Source: Phycisphaerae bacterium (GTDB lineage: Bacteria > Planctomycetota > Phycisphaerae > SM23-33). From it: a stretch of 11,220 bases of DNA. Shown here piece by piece: positions 5,376-11,213 of the stretch. Under the pieces are notes generated by a model. The model did no database searches. It had not been told where the DNA came from and saw only the letters and a list, made by a program, of their open reading frames with translations. Where the stretch lies: NCBI GenBank assembly GCA_030628445.1, contig DAOVQV010000023.1, positions 1 through 11,220 of the forward strand, read 5' to 3'. How positions within the stretch are numbered: position 1 is the stretch's first letter; the number at the start of each line of letters is the position of its first letter. Made by a program: the position numbers and the translations under genes.

Positions 5376-6151
5376 GCGACACGAAGATCGAATGGTGCCA
5401 CAAGACCTGGAACCCGATCACGGGGTGTGGGAACTCGGTGATCAGCGTGGGTTGCGAACGCTGCTATGCTCGACGCGCGGCGGAGGGGCGGTTCCTGCGC
5501 GGTCGGTATGGTTATGATCAGGTGAATCCGTTCCAAGTCACGTTTCATCCGGATCGGTTGGACAAACCGTTGCACTGGCGGAAACCGCGGCGCGTGTTCG
5601 TCAATTCGATGGGCGACCTACATCACGAAGACGTGCCGTATGAATGGCTGCACCGGGTCTATCGGGTAATGGAAAAAACACCGCGGCACACTTACTTGGT
5701 GTTAACCAAACGGCCCGATCACGTGCAGGTGTATTTGCCCGTTGGGGCATCGTCTAATGTCTGGCTGGCCGTTACAGTCGAGGATCAGCGCCGGGCCGAT
5801 GAACGCGTCCCGACTCTGTTGGAGATCGACGCGGCAGTGCGGTTTGTGTCGTTTGAACCACTACTTGAATCGATAGCCAATCCACCGCCGAAAATAGATT
5901 GGGCAATCATCGGCCCCGAAACCGGACCGGGTCGGCGAATCTGCCGGCCGGAGTGGATGCGCGGCTTGATCGAGTATTACAGCCATCTCGACGTGCCGAT
6001 CTTCGTCAAGGCGTTTCCACTGCCCGATGGACGGATCAGCAAGAACATGGCTGATTGGCCCGAGTGGGCACGGCGGAGGGAGTTTCCGAAGGCACCGAGG
6101 GTTCAGAGTGCAATTGGTACCCCACAAGAGATGTCACGAACATGTCCGTGA
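5372..6151 (+). CDS. Phage Gp37/Gp68 family (DUF5131) three-Cys protein
   Basis: A 259-residue protein of the Gp37/Gp68 family (PF07505). It opens IEWCHKTWNPITGC, followed by a CERCYARRAAEGRFL segment. The trio of cysteines (GC...GCERCYA) resembles the cluster motif of radical-SAM-like enzymes, and the rest fits a barrel with VFVNSMGDLHH, YLVLTKRP, FVSFEPLL and WAIIGPETGPGRR blocks. It ends near NMADWPEWARRREFP with about 20 extra residues. The reaction is unknown to me; I recall the family being paired with the partner protein TcmP, which is not recognised in this window. ATG 5372 is chosen for its ATGA overlap with the YkgJ stop; an upstream in-frame start at 5321 is less likely. Confidence 0.88.
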   Translation: MSDTKIEWCHKTWNPITGCGNSVISVGCERCYARRAAEGRFLRGRYGYDQVNPFQVTFHPDRLDKPLHWRKPRRVFVNSMGDLHHEDVPYEWLHRVYRVMEKTPRHTYLVLTKRPDHVQVYLPVGASSNVWLAVTVEDQRRADERVPTLLEIDAAVRFVSFEPLLESIANPPPKIDWAIIGPETGPGRRICRPEWMRGLIEYYSHLDVPIFVKAFPLPDGRISKNMADWPEWARRREFPKAPRVQSAIGTPQEMSRTCP

Positions 6152-6324
6152 TTGATGGCCAAAACGTGGCGAGGTCGGCCCGGCACATGCGATATTGGCG
6201 GCAACGGCCGACATGGCGGCTGATACTTGCGCGCCGTGAGTGGCGGTTTCGGAACCCGGTCGGACTGCCGAGGTTCCGATTCAAGTGGCGGAAATCACGA
6301 GAAGAGTTGCGTATGTGTGATTGA
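6142..6324 (+). CDS. Small Arg/Trp-rich ORF, unknown
   Basis: A possible 60-residue protein starting at ATG 6142, overlapping the stop of the Gp37/Gp68 gene by 10 bases. It is very basic (many Arg, several Trp) and shows no family motif. The frame is open further upstream to 6055 inside the previous gene, but 6142 fits the operon's overlap habit. No Shine-Dalgarno motif is obvious. It could also be simply non-coding spacer, as its composition is biased; confidence is low. Confidence 0.35.
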   Translation: MSVIDGQNVARSARHMRYWRQRPTWRLILARREWRFRNPVGLPRFRFKWRKSREELRMCD

Positions 6325-6379
6325 GCGGGTCTGACTGACGAAAAGATGGCGACGATGACCGGGGGCGAAGGAGTAGACG

Positions 6380-6562
6380 ATGCGAGAGAGTGGACTGATC
6401 GTGGATTTTGACAACCAAGGCAATGGTGGATGGAAATGGTATTGGTGCCATGGAGGGATATGGCGCAAGGCCAGCAAGTGGTTTCGCAAGCGTGAACCAG
6501 CGCAACAAGCTGGAGAGAAGTACCAAAGAAGAAATTGCGAAATGACGAAGGAAGCGCCGTGA
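6380..6562 (+). CDS. Small Trp-rich protein, unknown
   Basis: A 60-residue ORF with a strong ribosome-binding site, AAGGAG at 6368-6373, six bases before ATG 6380. The N-terminal half contains IVDFDNQGNGGWKWYWCHGG, in which four Trp/Tyr residues cluster. The C-terminal half is basic and Gln-rich. It may be a compact nucleic-acid-binding or inhibitor-type phage protein, but I recognise no family. Its stop overlaps the GTG start of the next ORF (GTGA), supporting that both are real and translationally coupled. Confidence 0.55.
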   Translation: MRESGLIVDFDNQGNGGWKWYWCHGGIWRKASKWFRKREPAQQAGEKYQRRNCEMTKEAP

Positions 6563-6738
6563 CGATTTGTTGCGACAACCCCGATTTCGACGGACCAAGT
6601 AACAAGATCGCCGTGCGCGGCGAACACACGCGGTATCTAGAGATCGAATACACCGGCAACACCTTGCACCAGGCGCTGAGTATTGCGGCCGCGCGGCGAC
6701 GGGAATGGCATAAAAAGAATGAAAGGGAAAAACCATGA
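6559..6738 (+). CDS. Small protein, unknown
   Basis: A 59-residue ORF starting at GTG 6559 (GTGA overlap with the previous stop) and ending in an ATGA overlap with the dockerin gene. A longer in-frame start at 6535 is possible but overlaps more. It begins VTICCDNPDFDGPSNKIAV and continues RYLEIEYTGNTLHQALSIAA. The first half looks like alternating beta strands and the second like a basic helix. I know no match; the overlaps on both sides are the main evidence that it is coding. Confidence 0.55.
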   Translation: MTICCDNPDFDGPSNKIAVRGEHTRYLEIEYTGNTLHQALSIAAARRREWHKKNEREKP

Positions 6739-7394
6739 AACTGCTCTCTGTTTACTCCGTGCTCTTCGTGTCCTTCGTGGTGATATGTGCCTCGGCGACT
6801 GAGCACATCAGCCTGACCCAAACCGGCGCCGAGCACTATCACCCGCCCGGTACCGAGTTGGAAGCCGAAGTCGGCTGGTACTCGGATGCGCCGATCGATG
6901 GTCTGCGCACCTGGATCTGCTGGGACGACCGGCTCGTGTTCGTCGATTGCGAGTGGACGGATGAATGGGCGGATCAATGGCTTGAGGCCGACCCCAACGG
7001 CCTGTACATCGAGTGCACCGGCGCCGAGACGTGGGACGGCGGGCCGGCCTGTGTGTTGACATTTCGAATCCGGGATGATGCCGAACCAGGCTACGTGTGG
7101 GTCAACTTCCGTGAGCCGTGGCCGCGCGCCCAGCAGCTAGCCGACGACTACTGGTGGACCGTCGCAACGTCCGTCTACTGGGGCGCGATCGTGGTGACGC
7201 CGCTGGGCGACTGTAACTGTGACGGCTCGGTCAACGCCCTAGACATCGATCCGTTCGTGGCGGCACTGTCCGGCGACGTTGCCTACGACCTGATTCAGCC
7301 CATGTGTAATCGATGGTTGGCCGACTGCAACGGGGACGGAACGCTGGATGCGCTCGACGTGGATGTGCTTGTTGAGAGGATCTCGGGTGTGTGA
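6735..7394 (+). CDS. Secreted protein with cohesin-like sandwich and type I dockerin
   Basis: A 219-residue exported protein. Residues 1-21 form a signal peptide (MKLL, then a hydrophobic core SVYSVLFVSFVVI, with a likely cut after CASA). Residues of about 25-150 are beta-rich and Trp-rich, with strands of the kind found in cohesin-like or carbohydrate-binding sandwiches (ACVLTFRIRDDAEPGYVWV). Residues of about 158-219 form a dockerin with two EF-hand-like calcium loops, GDCNCDGSVNALDID and ADCNGDGTLDALDVD. In planctomycetes such dockerins are common on secreted proteins; the binding partner is unknown. It is odd in a phage-like operon, yet its start overlaps the upstream gene by ATGA. The signal peptide is encoded by a 9-bp tandem repeat, suggesting it arose from a repeat insertion. 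Confidence 0.82.
   Translation: MKLLSVYSVLFVSFVVICASATEHISLTQTGAEHYHPPGTELEAEVGWYSDAPIDGLRTWICWDDRLVFVDCEWTDEWADQWLEADPNGLYIECTGAETWDGGPACVLTFRIRDDAEPGYVWVNFREPWPRAQQLADDYWWTVATSVYWGAIVVTPLGDCNCDGSVNALDIDPFVAALSGDVAYDLIQPMCNRWLADCNGDGTLDALDVDVLVERISGV
6749..6784 (+). repeat. 9-bp repeat (CTTCGTGTC-type) encoding the signal-peptide core
   Basis: Consecutive units CTCCGTGCT, CTTCGTGTC and CTTCGTGGT, preceded by a related TGTTTA unit, encode the hydrophobic stretch of the dockerin protein. On the opposite strand the same DNA reads HHEGHEEHGVN, a peptide repeat I recall as common in planctomycete genomes (not verified here). The nine-base unit preserves the frame. Confidence 0.6.
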
Positions 7395-7397
7395 TTA

Positions 7398-7952
7398 ATG
7401 CCATACTCGACTAAATGTCCTGAGTGTCGTGGGCGAGGTGTGGTTCAGAGACATCCCTGCGGGAGATGTTGCGGAACCGGCCATGTGACTCCATATCGTA
7501 CTACTATCTCGATATACGAGGCAATCGAGCGCCACGGCTGGAAATCAATCAACTCGTGGCCGGACTACGGCGAGCCTGGCAAGTGCCGCGCTTGCGGCAA
7601 GGCGCTGACAAAGCGCCAAAGGAAGTGGTGTGGCAGCACGGAATGTAAGGTCGCTGTTTGGTATCGATTGTATTGCGGTGTGCGCTGGGCAATGCGACAT
7701 GTAATTGTACGTGACGGTTGTGTGTGCCGTATGTGTGGTGAACTCTTTGAGAAACCGCTCCGAGAGGGCGGTCCCAATTATCCGTTGGTTGGCCATCTAG
7801 AATTAGACCACATTATACCGTTGATCGATGGTGGAACCGAAGCCCCTGAAAATTTACAGGTATTATGTCGCCAGTGCCACAAGACCAAGACGCGCCGCGA
7901 GGCGGCTCAACGCGCAATACGAGTGGCCGGGGGCAAGAGGGTCGTAGAATGA
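7398..7952 (+). CDS. HNH endonuclease with N-terminal zinc ribbons
   Basis: A 184-residue nuclease. Residues 7-29 carry a DnaJ-like zinc motif (CPECRGRG...CGRCCGTGH). A second ribbon spans about 63-83 (CRACG...CGSTEC). The HNH domain occupies about 100-162: zinc-binding CRMC (110-113) and CRQC (157-160) flank LDHIIPLIDGGTEAPENL, with His138, Asn152 and His161 as expected catalytic and metal residues. Phage HNH proteins next to terminases often nick DNA to help packaging, while others are homing enzymes; the location upstream of the large terminase favours packaging, though several small genes lie between. It starts 3 bases after the dockerin stop with no strong ribosome-binding site; its stop overlaps the next ORF by ATGA. 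Confidence 0.88.
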   Translation: MPYSTKCPECRGRGVVQRHPCGRCCGTGHVTPYRTTISIYEAIERHGWKSINSWPDYGEPGKCRACGKALTKRQRKWCGSTECKVAVWYRLYCGVRWAMRHVIVRDGCVCRMCGELFEKPLREGGPNYPLVGHLELDHIIPLIDGGTEAPENLQVLCRQCHKTKTRREAAQRAIRVAGGKRVVE

Positions 7953-8119
7953 AACGACGACTGCGGTGTCAAGCGATGTGGCGAGGTAAGCAATGCAAGT
8001 GCACGGCAAGTGATCTGATTAGCGAATCAAGCGGCGCGGAATTAAGAAGGCAACCAGGCACCAAGGCAACCAGGCAACGGGGCAACAAAGGGTGGCGCGA
8101 TTGCCAGTCCCATGAGTAA
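7949..8119 (+). CDS. Small basic protein with repeat-derived C-terminus, unknown
   Basis: A 56-residue ORF beginning MKRRLRCQAMWRGKQCKC with two to three Cys that might form a small zinc knuckle, then a polar middle. From about residue 33 it is encoded by a GGCAAC repeat arm (RRQPGTKATRQRGNKG). It begins by ATGA overlap with the HNH gene and ends with an 8-nt overlap (ATGAGTAA) into the LRR gene. The original C-terminus may have been replaced or extended by the repeat. The function is unknown. Confidence 0.5.
   Translation: MKRRLRCQAMWRGKQCKCTASDLISESSGAELRRQPGTKATRQRGNKGWRDCQSHE
8045..8087 (+). repeat. One-armed GGCAAC element, copy 7
   Basis: AGAAGGCAACCAGGCACC is followed by three more units and then GGGTGGCGCG, recalling the core of the two-armed copies, without a right arm. 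It lies about 25 bases upstream of the LRR gene's overlapping start codon. Confidence 0.82.
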
Positions 8120-8606
8120 GGAACAGCAAATGTGTACAACAGAAGAGCAGGCCGCGTCGGCGCGAATTATCGAGCAGGCAATACGTGATGCATTGGAAAA
8201 GCCGTCCGGCAAGATCACGGACAAGGATTTGGCGTCGCTGACCACGCTGGACCTGCGCGGCACTCTGGTCGCCGACCTGTCGCCGCTGTCGGGTTTGACG
8301 AACCTGACCACGCTGGACCTGGAGGGCGCTCGGGTCGTTGACCTATCGCCACTGTCGGGCTTGACGTCGCTGGCCACGCTGTATCTGAACGGCACTCCTG
8401 TCGCCGACCTGTCGCCGCTGTCGGGTTTGACGAACCTGACCACGCTGGACCTGGGCGGCACCCGGGTCGTTGACCTATCGCCACTGTCGGGCTTGACGTC
8501 GCTGGCCACGCTGTATCTGAACGGCACTTCTGTCGCCGACCTGACGCCGCTGTCGGGTTTGACGAACCTGACCGCGTTCCCGCCGCTATCAGTATCTATC
8601 AATTAG
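8112..8606 (+). CDS. Leucine-rich-repeat protein (internalin-type repeats)
   Basis: A 164-residue protein. After an acidic, helical N-terminus (about 1-39) it consists of roughly five 22-residue LRRs with the pattern LTTLDLxGTxVxDLSPLSGLTN (about 40-155), ending abruptly with AFPPLSVSIN. There is no signal peptide, so it is probably cytoplasmic, where LRRs usually form a protein-binding surface. Two repeat types alternate (TNLTTLDL and TSLATLYLNGT), reflecting a 132-bp DNA-level duplication. The array is short compared with most LRR proteins, suggesting contraction or an ongoing repeat-number change. It has an 8-nt ATGAGTAA overlap with the upstream gene. A phage-host interaction partner is possible but not shown. 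Confidence 0.82.
   Translation: MSKEQQMCTTEEQAASARIIEQAIRDALEKPSGKITDKDLASLTTLDLRGTLVADLSPLSGLTNLTTLDLEGARVVDLSPLSGLTSLATLYLNGTPVADLSPLSGLTNLTTLDLGGTRVVDLSPLSGLTSLATLYLNGTSVADLTPLSGLTNLTAFPPLSVSIN
8271..8575 (+). repeat. 132-bp tandem duplication within the LRR gene
   Basis: Positions 8271-8402 and 8403-8534 are nearly identical; differences cluster near 8322-8333 and its counterpart, plus a few bases elsewhere. A third partial copy starts at 8535 with one early change (CTGACG for CTGTCG). Each copy holds two 66-bp LRR units. Confidence 0.88.
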
Positions 8607-8626
8607 TCTCAGATTGAGAGGTCGAG

Positions 8627-8791
8627 ATGAGTAGGAGATATGTTGCGACTGGAGATACTTATCCCTATCGAGAACAGTTTATAAGTTGGCATGGCACTGG
8701 GATGCCGAGCGAAGGGCCTGGATTGAAGATAATGGCACAGAACGAGCGAAGTATTCAGTGGGCCAAGGGGTTGCCTGCTGAAAATATATAA
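8627..8791 (+). CDS. Small ORF, 54 residues, unknown
   Basis: ATG 8627 is preceded by a purine-rich ribosome-binding site, GAGAGG at 8616-8621. The peptide MSRRYVATGDTYPYREQF continues with a Trp/His segment and ends ...WAKGLPAENI before TAA at 8789. Without this ORF there would be a gap of almost 200 bases in an otherwise gapless operon. It contains no recognised motif, and the AT content is higher than in its neighbours. A phage small accessory protein is plausible. Confidence 0.5.
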   Translation: MSRRYVATGDTYPYREQFISWHGTGMPSEGPGLKIMAQNERSIQWAKGLPAENI

Positions 8792-8802
8792 GCGAGAGGC
8801 GG

Positions 8803-11013
8803 ATGAGAGAAAGGCAACCAGGCGTGAAGAAGGCAACGAGGCAACGAGGCAACAGGCAACCAGGATCACGCCCGGCGCCTCCTTCGTGCCTCGGTGCCTT
8901 GGTGCCTTCCGCACCCTCCCCGCTCGGCGCGGCCGCCTTGCGCGAGGAATTGCGCGGCTTTGGGCGGGCGGCCCGGCGGTGGAAGACGCGCTCGTTGCGC
9001 CAGTTCGCCGAGGACGAGATCGTGATCCCCGAGGGCCGCTTCGAGGGGCGACGCTTCCGCTGTGATCGGTTGCCCCACGTCAGGCTGTTTTTTGACGAGA
9101 TCGATAGCGGGCGTTGGCGGCGGGTGGCCTTCACCGGGCCGACCCAGGCCGGCAAGACGCTACTGCTGGTCATCATTTATCTCTATCACCTCTTCGAGCT
9201 GGCCGAGACGGTCATTTTCGGCGTGGCCAGCGCAGACATGGCCGACGATAAGTGGCGTGAGGAGATCGAGCCGGTGTTGGAGCGGACGCGCTATAACCAC
9301 CTGCGTCCGACGCGCGGATCGGGCAGCCGCGGCGGGCGCGTGACCGGGGCGGTCAAGTTTCGCAACGGGGCCACGCTCAAATTCATGTCCGGCGGCGGCG
9401 GCGACGCGATCATCAGCCACTTCACCGCGCGCGTCTCCGGGGCGACCGAGGCCGATAAGCTGGATCTGACCGCCAAGCGCAGCCGGGAGGCCGATAAGAT
9501 TTCCCGGCTCGAGGCCCGCACGGACTCGTTCGGCGATCAGGCGCGCTTCTACTTCGAAAGCACCTGTAGCTATAGCCGGGGCCGCATCTGGCGCGAATAC
9601 AAACTCGGGACCAAGAGCCGGATCGCTTGCCCGTGCCCGCATTGCGAGCAATACGTCACGCCCGAACGCGAGCACCTACTCGGCTGGCAGGGTGCCGGCA
9701 CGCTGACCGCCGCCGAAAAGCTGGCCAGCTTCCACTGCCCGGCCTGCGGCGAACAAATCAGTGAATCCGAGCGGATCAAGATGAACCACCGGGCGGTGTT
9801 GTTGCACAGGGAAGAAGGCACGGAAGAAGGCAACGAGGCAACCAGGCGTGAAGAAGGCAACGAGGCAACCAGGCAACCAGGCACGAAGCAGGCGCCGGGC
9901 GCGCGGCCCTCGTTGCCTCGTTGCCTCGGTGCCTCGTTGCCTTCCTCTCCCCTCCCCGAGACGGATACTTTCTCGTACCGCTGGAACGCTTTCAATAACT
10001 TGCTCTGGACCACGGGCTTTATCGCCGGGCGCGAGTGGAAGGCCGCCCAGGAGCCCGACGAAGAAAACGCCAAGAAGAAATTATTGCAGTTCACTTGGGC
10101 TCTGCCCTACGATCCACCCAGCCTGGATCTGAGCGAGTTGGACTGGCACACCTTGGCCCGCCGGGCCACCAAACAGCCGCGCGGGCAGGTGCCGCTCGAG
10201 ACGGCGCATTTGACCGTGGCGATCGATCTGGGTCAGCGCTGGTGCAACTGGGTCGCCCTGGCCCACGCGGCCGACGGCAGCCCGCACGTGGTTGATTACA
10301 ACTTGCTGGAGGTGCCCAGTGAGGGGCTGGGGATCGAACGCGGGCTTTTGGCCGCGTTGCGTGAGTTCCGCGATTTGTGCACGTCGGGCTGGCCCCAGGC
10401 GCGCGGCGGGGCGAACTGGCTACCCGAGTTGGTCTATATCGACGCCGGCAATTGGGCCGAAATCGTCTATGCCTTCGTACGCGAGAGCGGAGAGCCCTTC
10501 TGCGCCGTCAAGGGTCACGGCGTCAGTCAGGCCGGGGCCGGTCAATATCGGTCCCGTAAATCAACCGGCTCCGACGTGCTGCACGTCAGTCCCTGCGGGC
10601 GCTATCACGTGGTCTGGTTGCCGGATTCCGGGGTGCGCTTGTACGAGCTGGACGCCGACGCCTGGAAAAGCTGGCTGCGCGCCCGGGCCACTACGTCGCC
10701 CGAGCAACCCGGCGCCCTGACGCTCTACGCCGGCGACGCGCAGTTTCACCGCATGTTCTGTCAGCACCTGTGCGCCGAGCGGCCGCTCGAGGAATACATC
10801 GCCGGCCGCGGCGCCGTGATCCGCTGGGAAAATACTCGCCGCCGGCCGAACCATTTTCTGGACGCGGTCTACATGGCCGGCGCGGCCGGCCACCTGGCCG
10901 GGGCGCGGCTGCTCGACGAACAGGCCACCCCGGTTGAAGAAGAACCGGAGCCACGCAAACGGCGCGGCTTGACCATGCCGGACGGCCGGGCGTTTTTGGT
11001 GACCGAGAGATGA
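8803..11013 (+). CDS. Phage terminase large subunit, gpA family
   Basis: A 736-residue packaging motor and nuclease of the lambda gpA type (PF05876). Walker A is GPTQAGKT (112-119). At the Walker B place the sequence is ATEADKLD (about 214-221), with Glu216 as likely catalytic residue but Thr215 where Asp is typical. Two zinc knuckles, CPHC (278-281) and CPAC (312-315), separate the ATPase from the nuclease. The RNase H-like nuclease shows AIDLG (Asp475), YIDAGNW (Asp547) and NHFLDAVYM (Asp687). Repeat elements form residues of about 3-36 and about 337-381, the latter exactly between the zinc region and TFSYRWNAF. Start ATG 8803 follows GAGAGG at 8794-8799; an in-frame GTG at 8824 is possible. 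All catalytic segments are intact, so the protein is probably functional despite the inserts. Confidence 0.93.
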   Translation: MRERQPGVKKATRQRGNRQPGSRPAPPSCLGALVPSAPSPLGAAALREELRGFGRAARRWKTRSLRQFAEDEIVIPEGRFEGRRFRCDRLPHVRLFFDEIDSGRWRRVAFTGPTQAGKTLLLVIIYLYHLFELAETVIFGVASADMADDKWREEIEPVLERTRYNHLRPTRGSGSRGGRVTGAVKFRNGATLKFMSGGGGDAIISHFTARVSGATEADKLDLTAKRSREADKISRLEARTDSFGDQARFYFESTCSYSRGRIWREYKLGTKSRIACPCPHCEQYVTPEREHLLGWQGAGTLTAAEKLASFHCPACGEQISESERIKMNHRAVLLHREEGTEEGNEATRREEGNEATRQPGTKQAPGARPSLPRCLGASLPSSPLPETDTFSYRWNAFNNLLWTTGFIAGREWKAAQEPDEENAKKKLLQFTWALPYDPPSLDLSELDWHTLARRATKQPRGQVPLETAHLTVAIDLGQRWCNWVALAHAADGSPHVVDYNLLEVPSEGLGIERGLLAALREFRDLCTSGWPQARGGANWLPELVYIDAGNWAEIVYAFVRESGEPFCAVKGHGVSQAGAGQYRSRKSTGSDVLHVSPCGRYHVVWLPDSGVRLYELDADAWKSWLRARATTSPEQPGALTLYAGDAQFHRMFCQHLCAERPLEEYIAGRGAVIRWENTRRRPNHFLDAVYMAGAAGHLAGARLLDEQATPVEEEPEPRKRRGLTMPDGRAFLVTER
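8809..8910 (+). repeat. Two-armed GGCAAC element, copy 8 (nested, core inverted)
   Basis: The left arm has two joined pieces, AAGGCAACCAGGC and GTGAAGAAGGCAACGAGG, and the right arm contains GTGCC-type units ending GGTGCCTTCC at 8910. The core CGCCCGGCGCC is the reverse complement of the core in copy 9 (GGCGCCGGGCG), implying opposite orientation. It is read as RERQPGVKKATRQRGN then PSCLGALVPSAP at the terminase N-terminus. Confidence 0.85.
9811..9945 (+). repeat. Two-armed GGCAAC element, copy 9, inside the terminase
   Basis: At about 135 bp this is the largest copy. The left arm is doubled (GAAGAAGGC appears three times), the core is GGCGCCGGGCGCG, and the right arm has GTTGCCTC units ending GTTGCCTTCC. 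Bases 9836-9869 repeat 8812-8845 exactly (34 bp). It is read as EEGNEATRREEGNEATRQPG and then RPSLPRCLGASLPS in frame. Confidence 0.9.
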
Positions 11014-11027
11014 GGGGGTGGTGAAAA

Positions 11028-11213
11028 ATGAGCGAACCAAGCAACCAGCGTAAGCGCCGGCGTGGTCGGCGGATCGTCTGCCCGCTCTGCGGGGGTGACG
11101 CGTTCGTCACCAGCGCGCCGCGCACGCACCCCGGGTTCGTCGCGCGCCGCCGCCAATACTGCAAGTGCGGCAGTTGCGGGCATACGTTTAAGAGAGAAGT
11201 CAACCAGGCGTGA
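11028..11213 (+). CDS. Small zinc-ribbon protein, Ogr/Delta-like
   Basis: A 61-residue protein with a basic N-terminus (NQRKRRRGRR) and a zinc finger: CPLCG near residue 18, then a TS.....R segment and YCKCGSCGHTFK. The CPxCG...C...CGHTF pattern resembles the Ogr/Delta late-gene activators of P2-like phages, which bind DNA or RNA polymerase, but generic zinc ribbons also fit. ATG 11028 lies 14 bases after the terminase stop, behind a G-rich stretch (GAGGGGGTGG) that can serve as a ribosome-binding site. Its last residues (NQA) are encoded by the start of another GGCAAC-type element, and the stop overlaps the next gene by GTGA. Confidence 0.6.
   Translation: MSEPSNQRKRRRGRRIVCPLCGGDAFVTSAPRTHPGFVARRRQYCKCGSCGHTFKREVNQA

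Noticed and set aside
6088..6101. Eleventh GGCAAC element at GAAGGCACCGAGG in the Gp37/Gp68 tail
   Set aside because: Only one and a half units match, with no further arm or core; chance or a decayed relic cannot be told apart.
6036..6977. Long reverse-strand open frame (313 codons)
   Set aside because: It runs opposite to a tight chain of overlapping + strand genes, has no family features and is rich in Ser/Arg/His as expected for a shadow frame. Its HHEGHEEHG stretch is only the reverse reading of the signal-peptide repeat.
8042..8602. Reverse open frame across the LRR gene with a repeated VKPDSGDRSAT peptide
   Set aside because: Its repeats are a by-product of the DNA duplication in the LRR gene, whose forward translation matches a known LRR consensus.
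8812..9945. CRISPR array
   Set aside because: GGCAAC units are 8-bp and contiguous, without unique spacers of constant length, and they are translated in frame. No cas gene is present.
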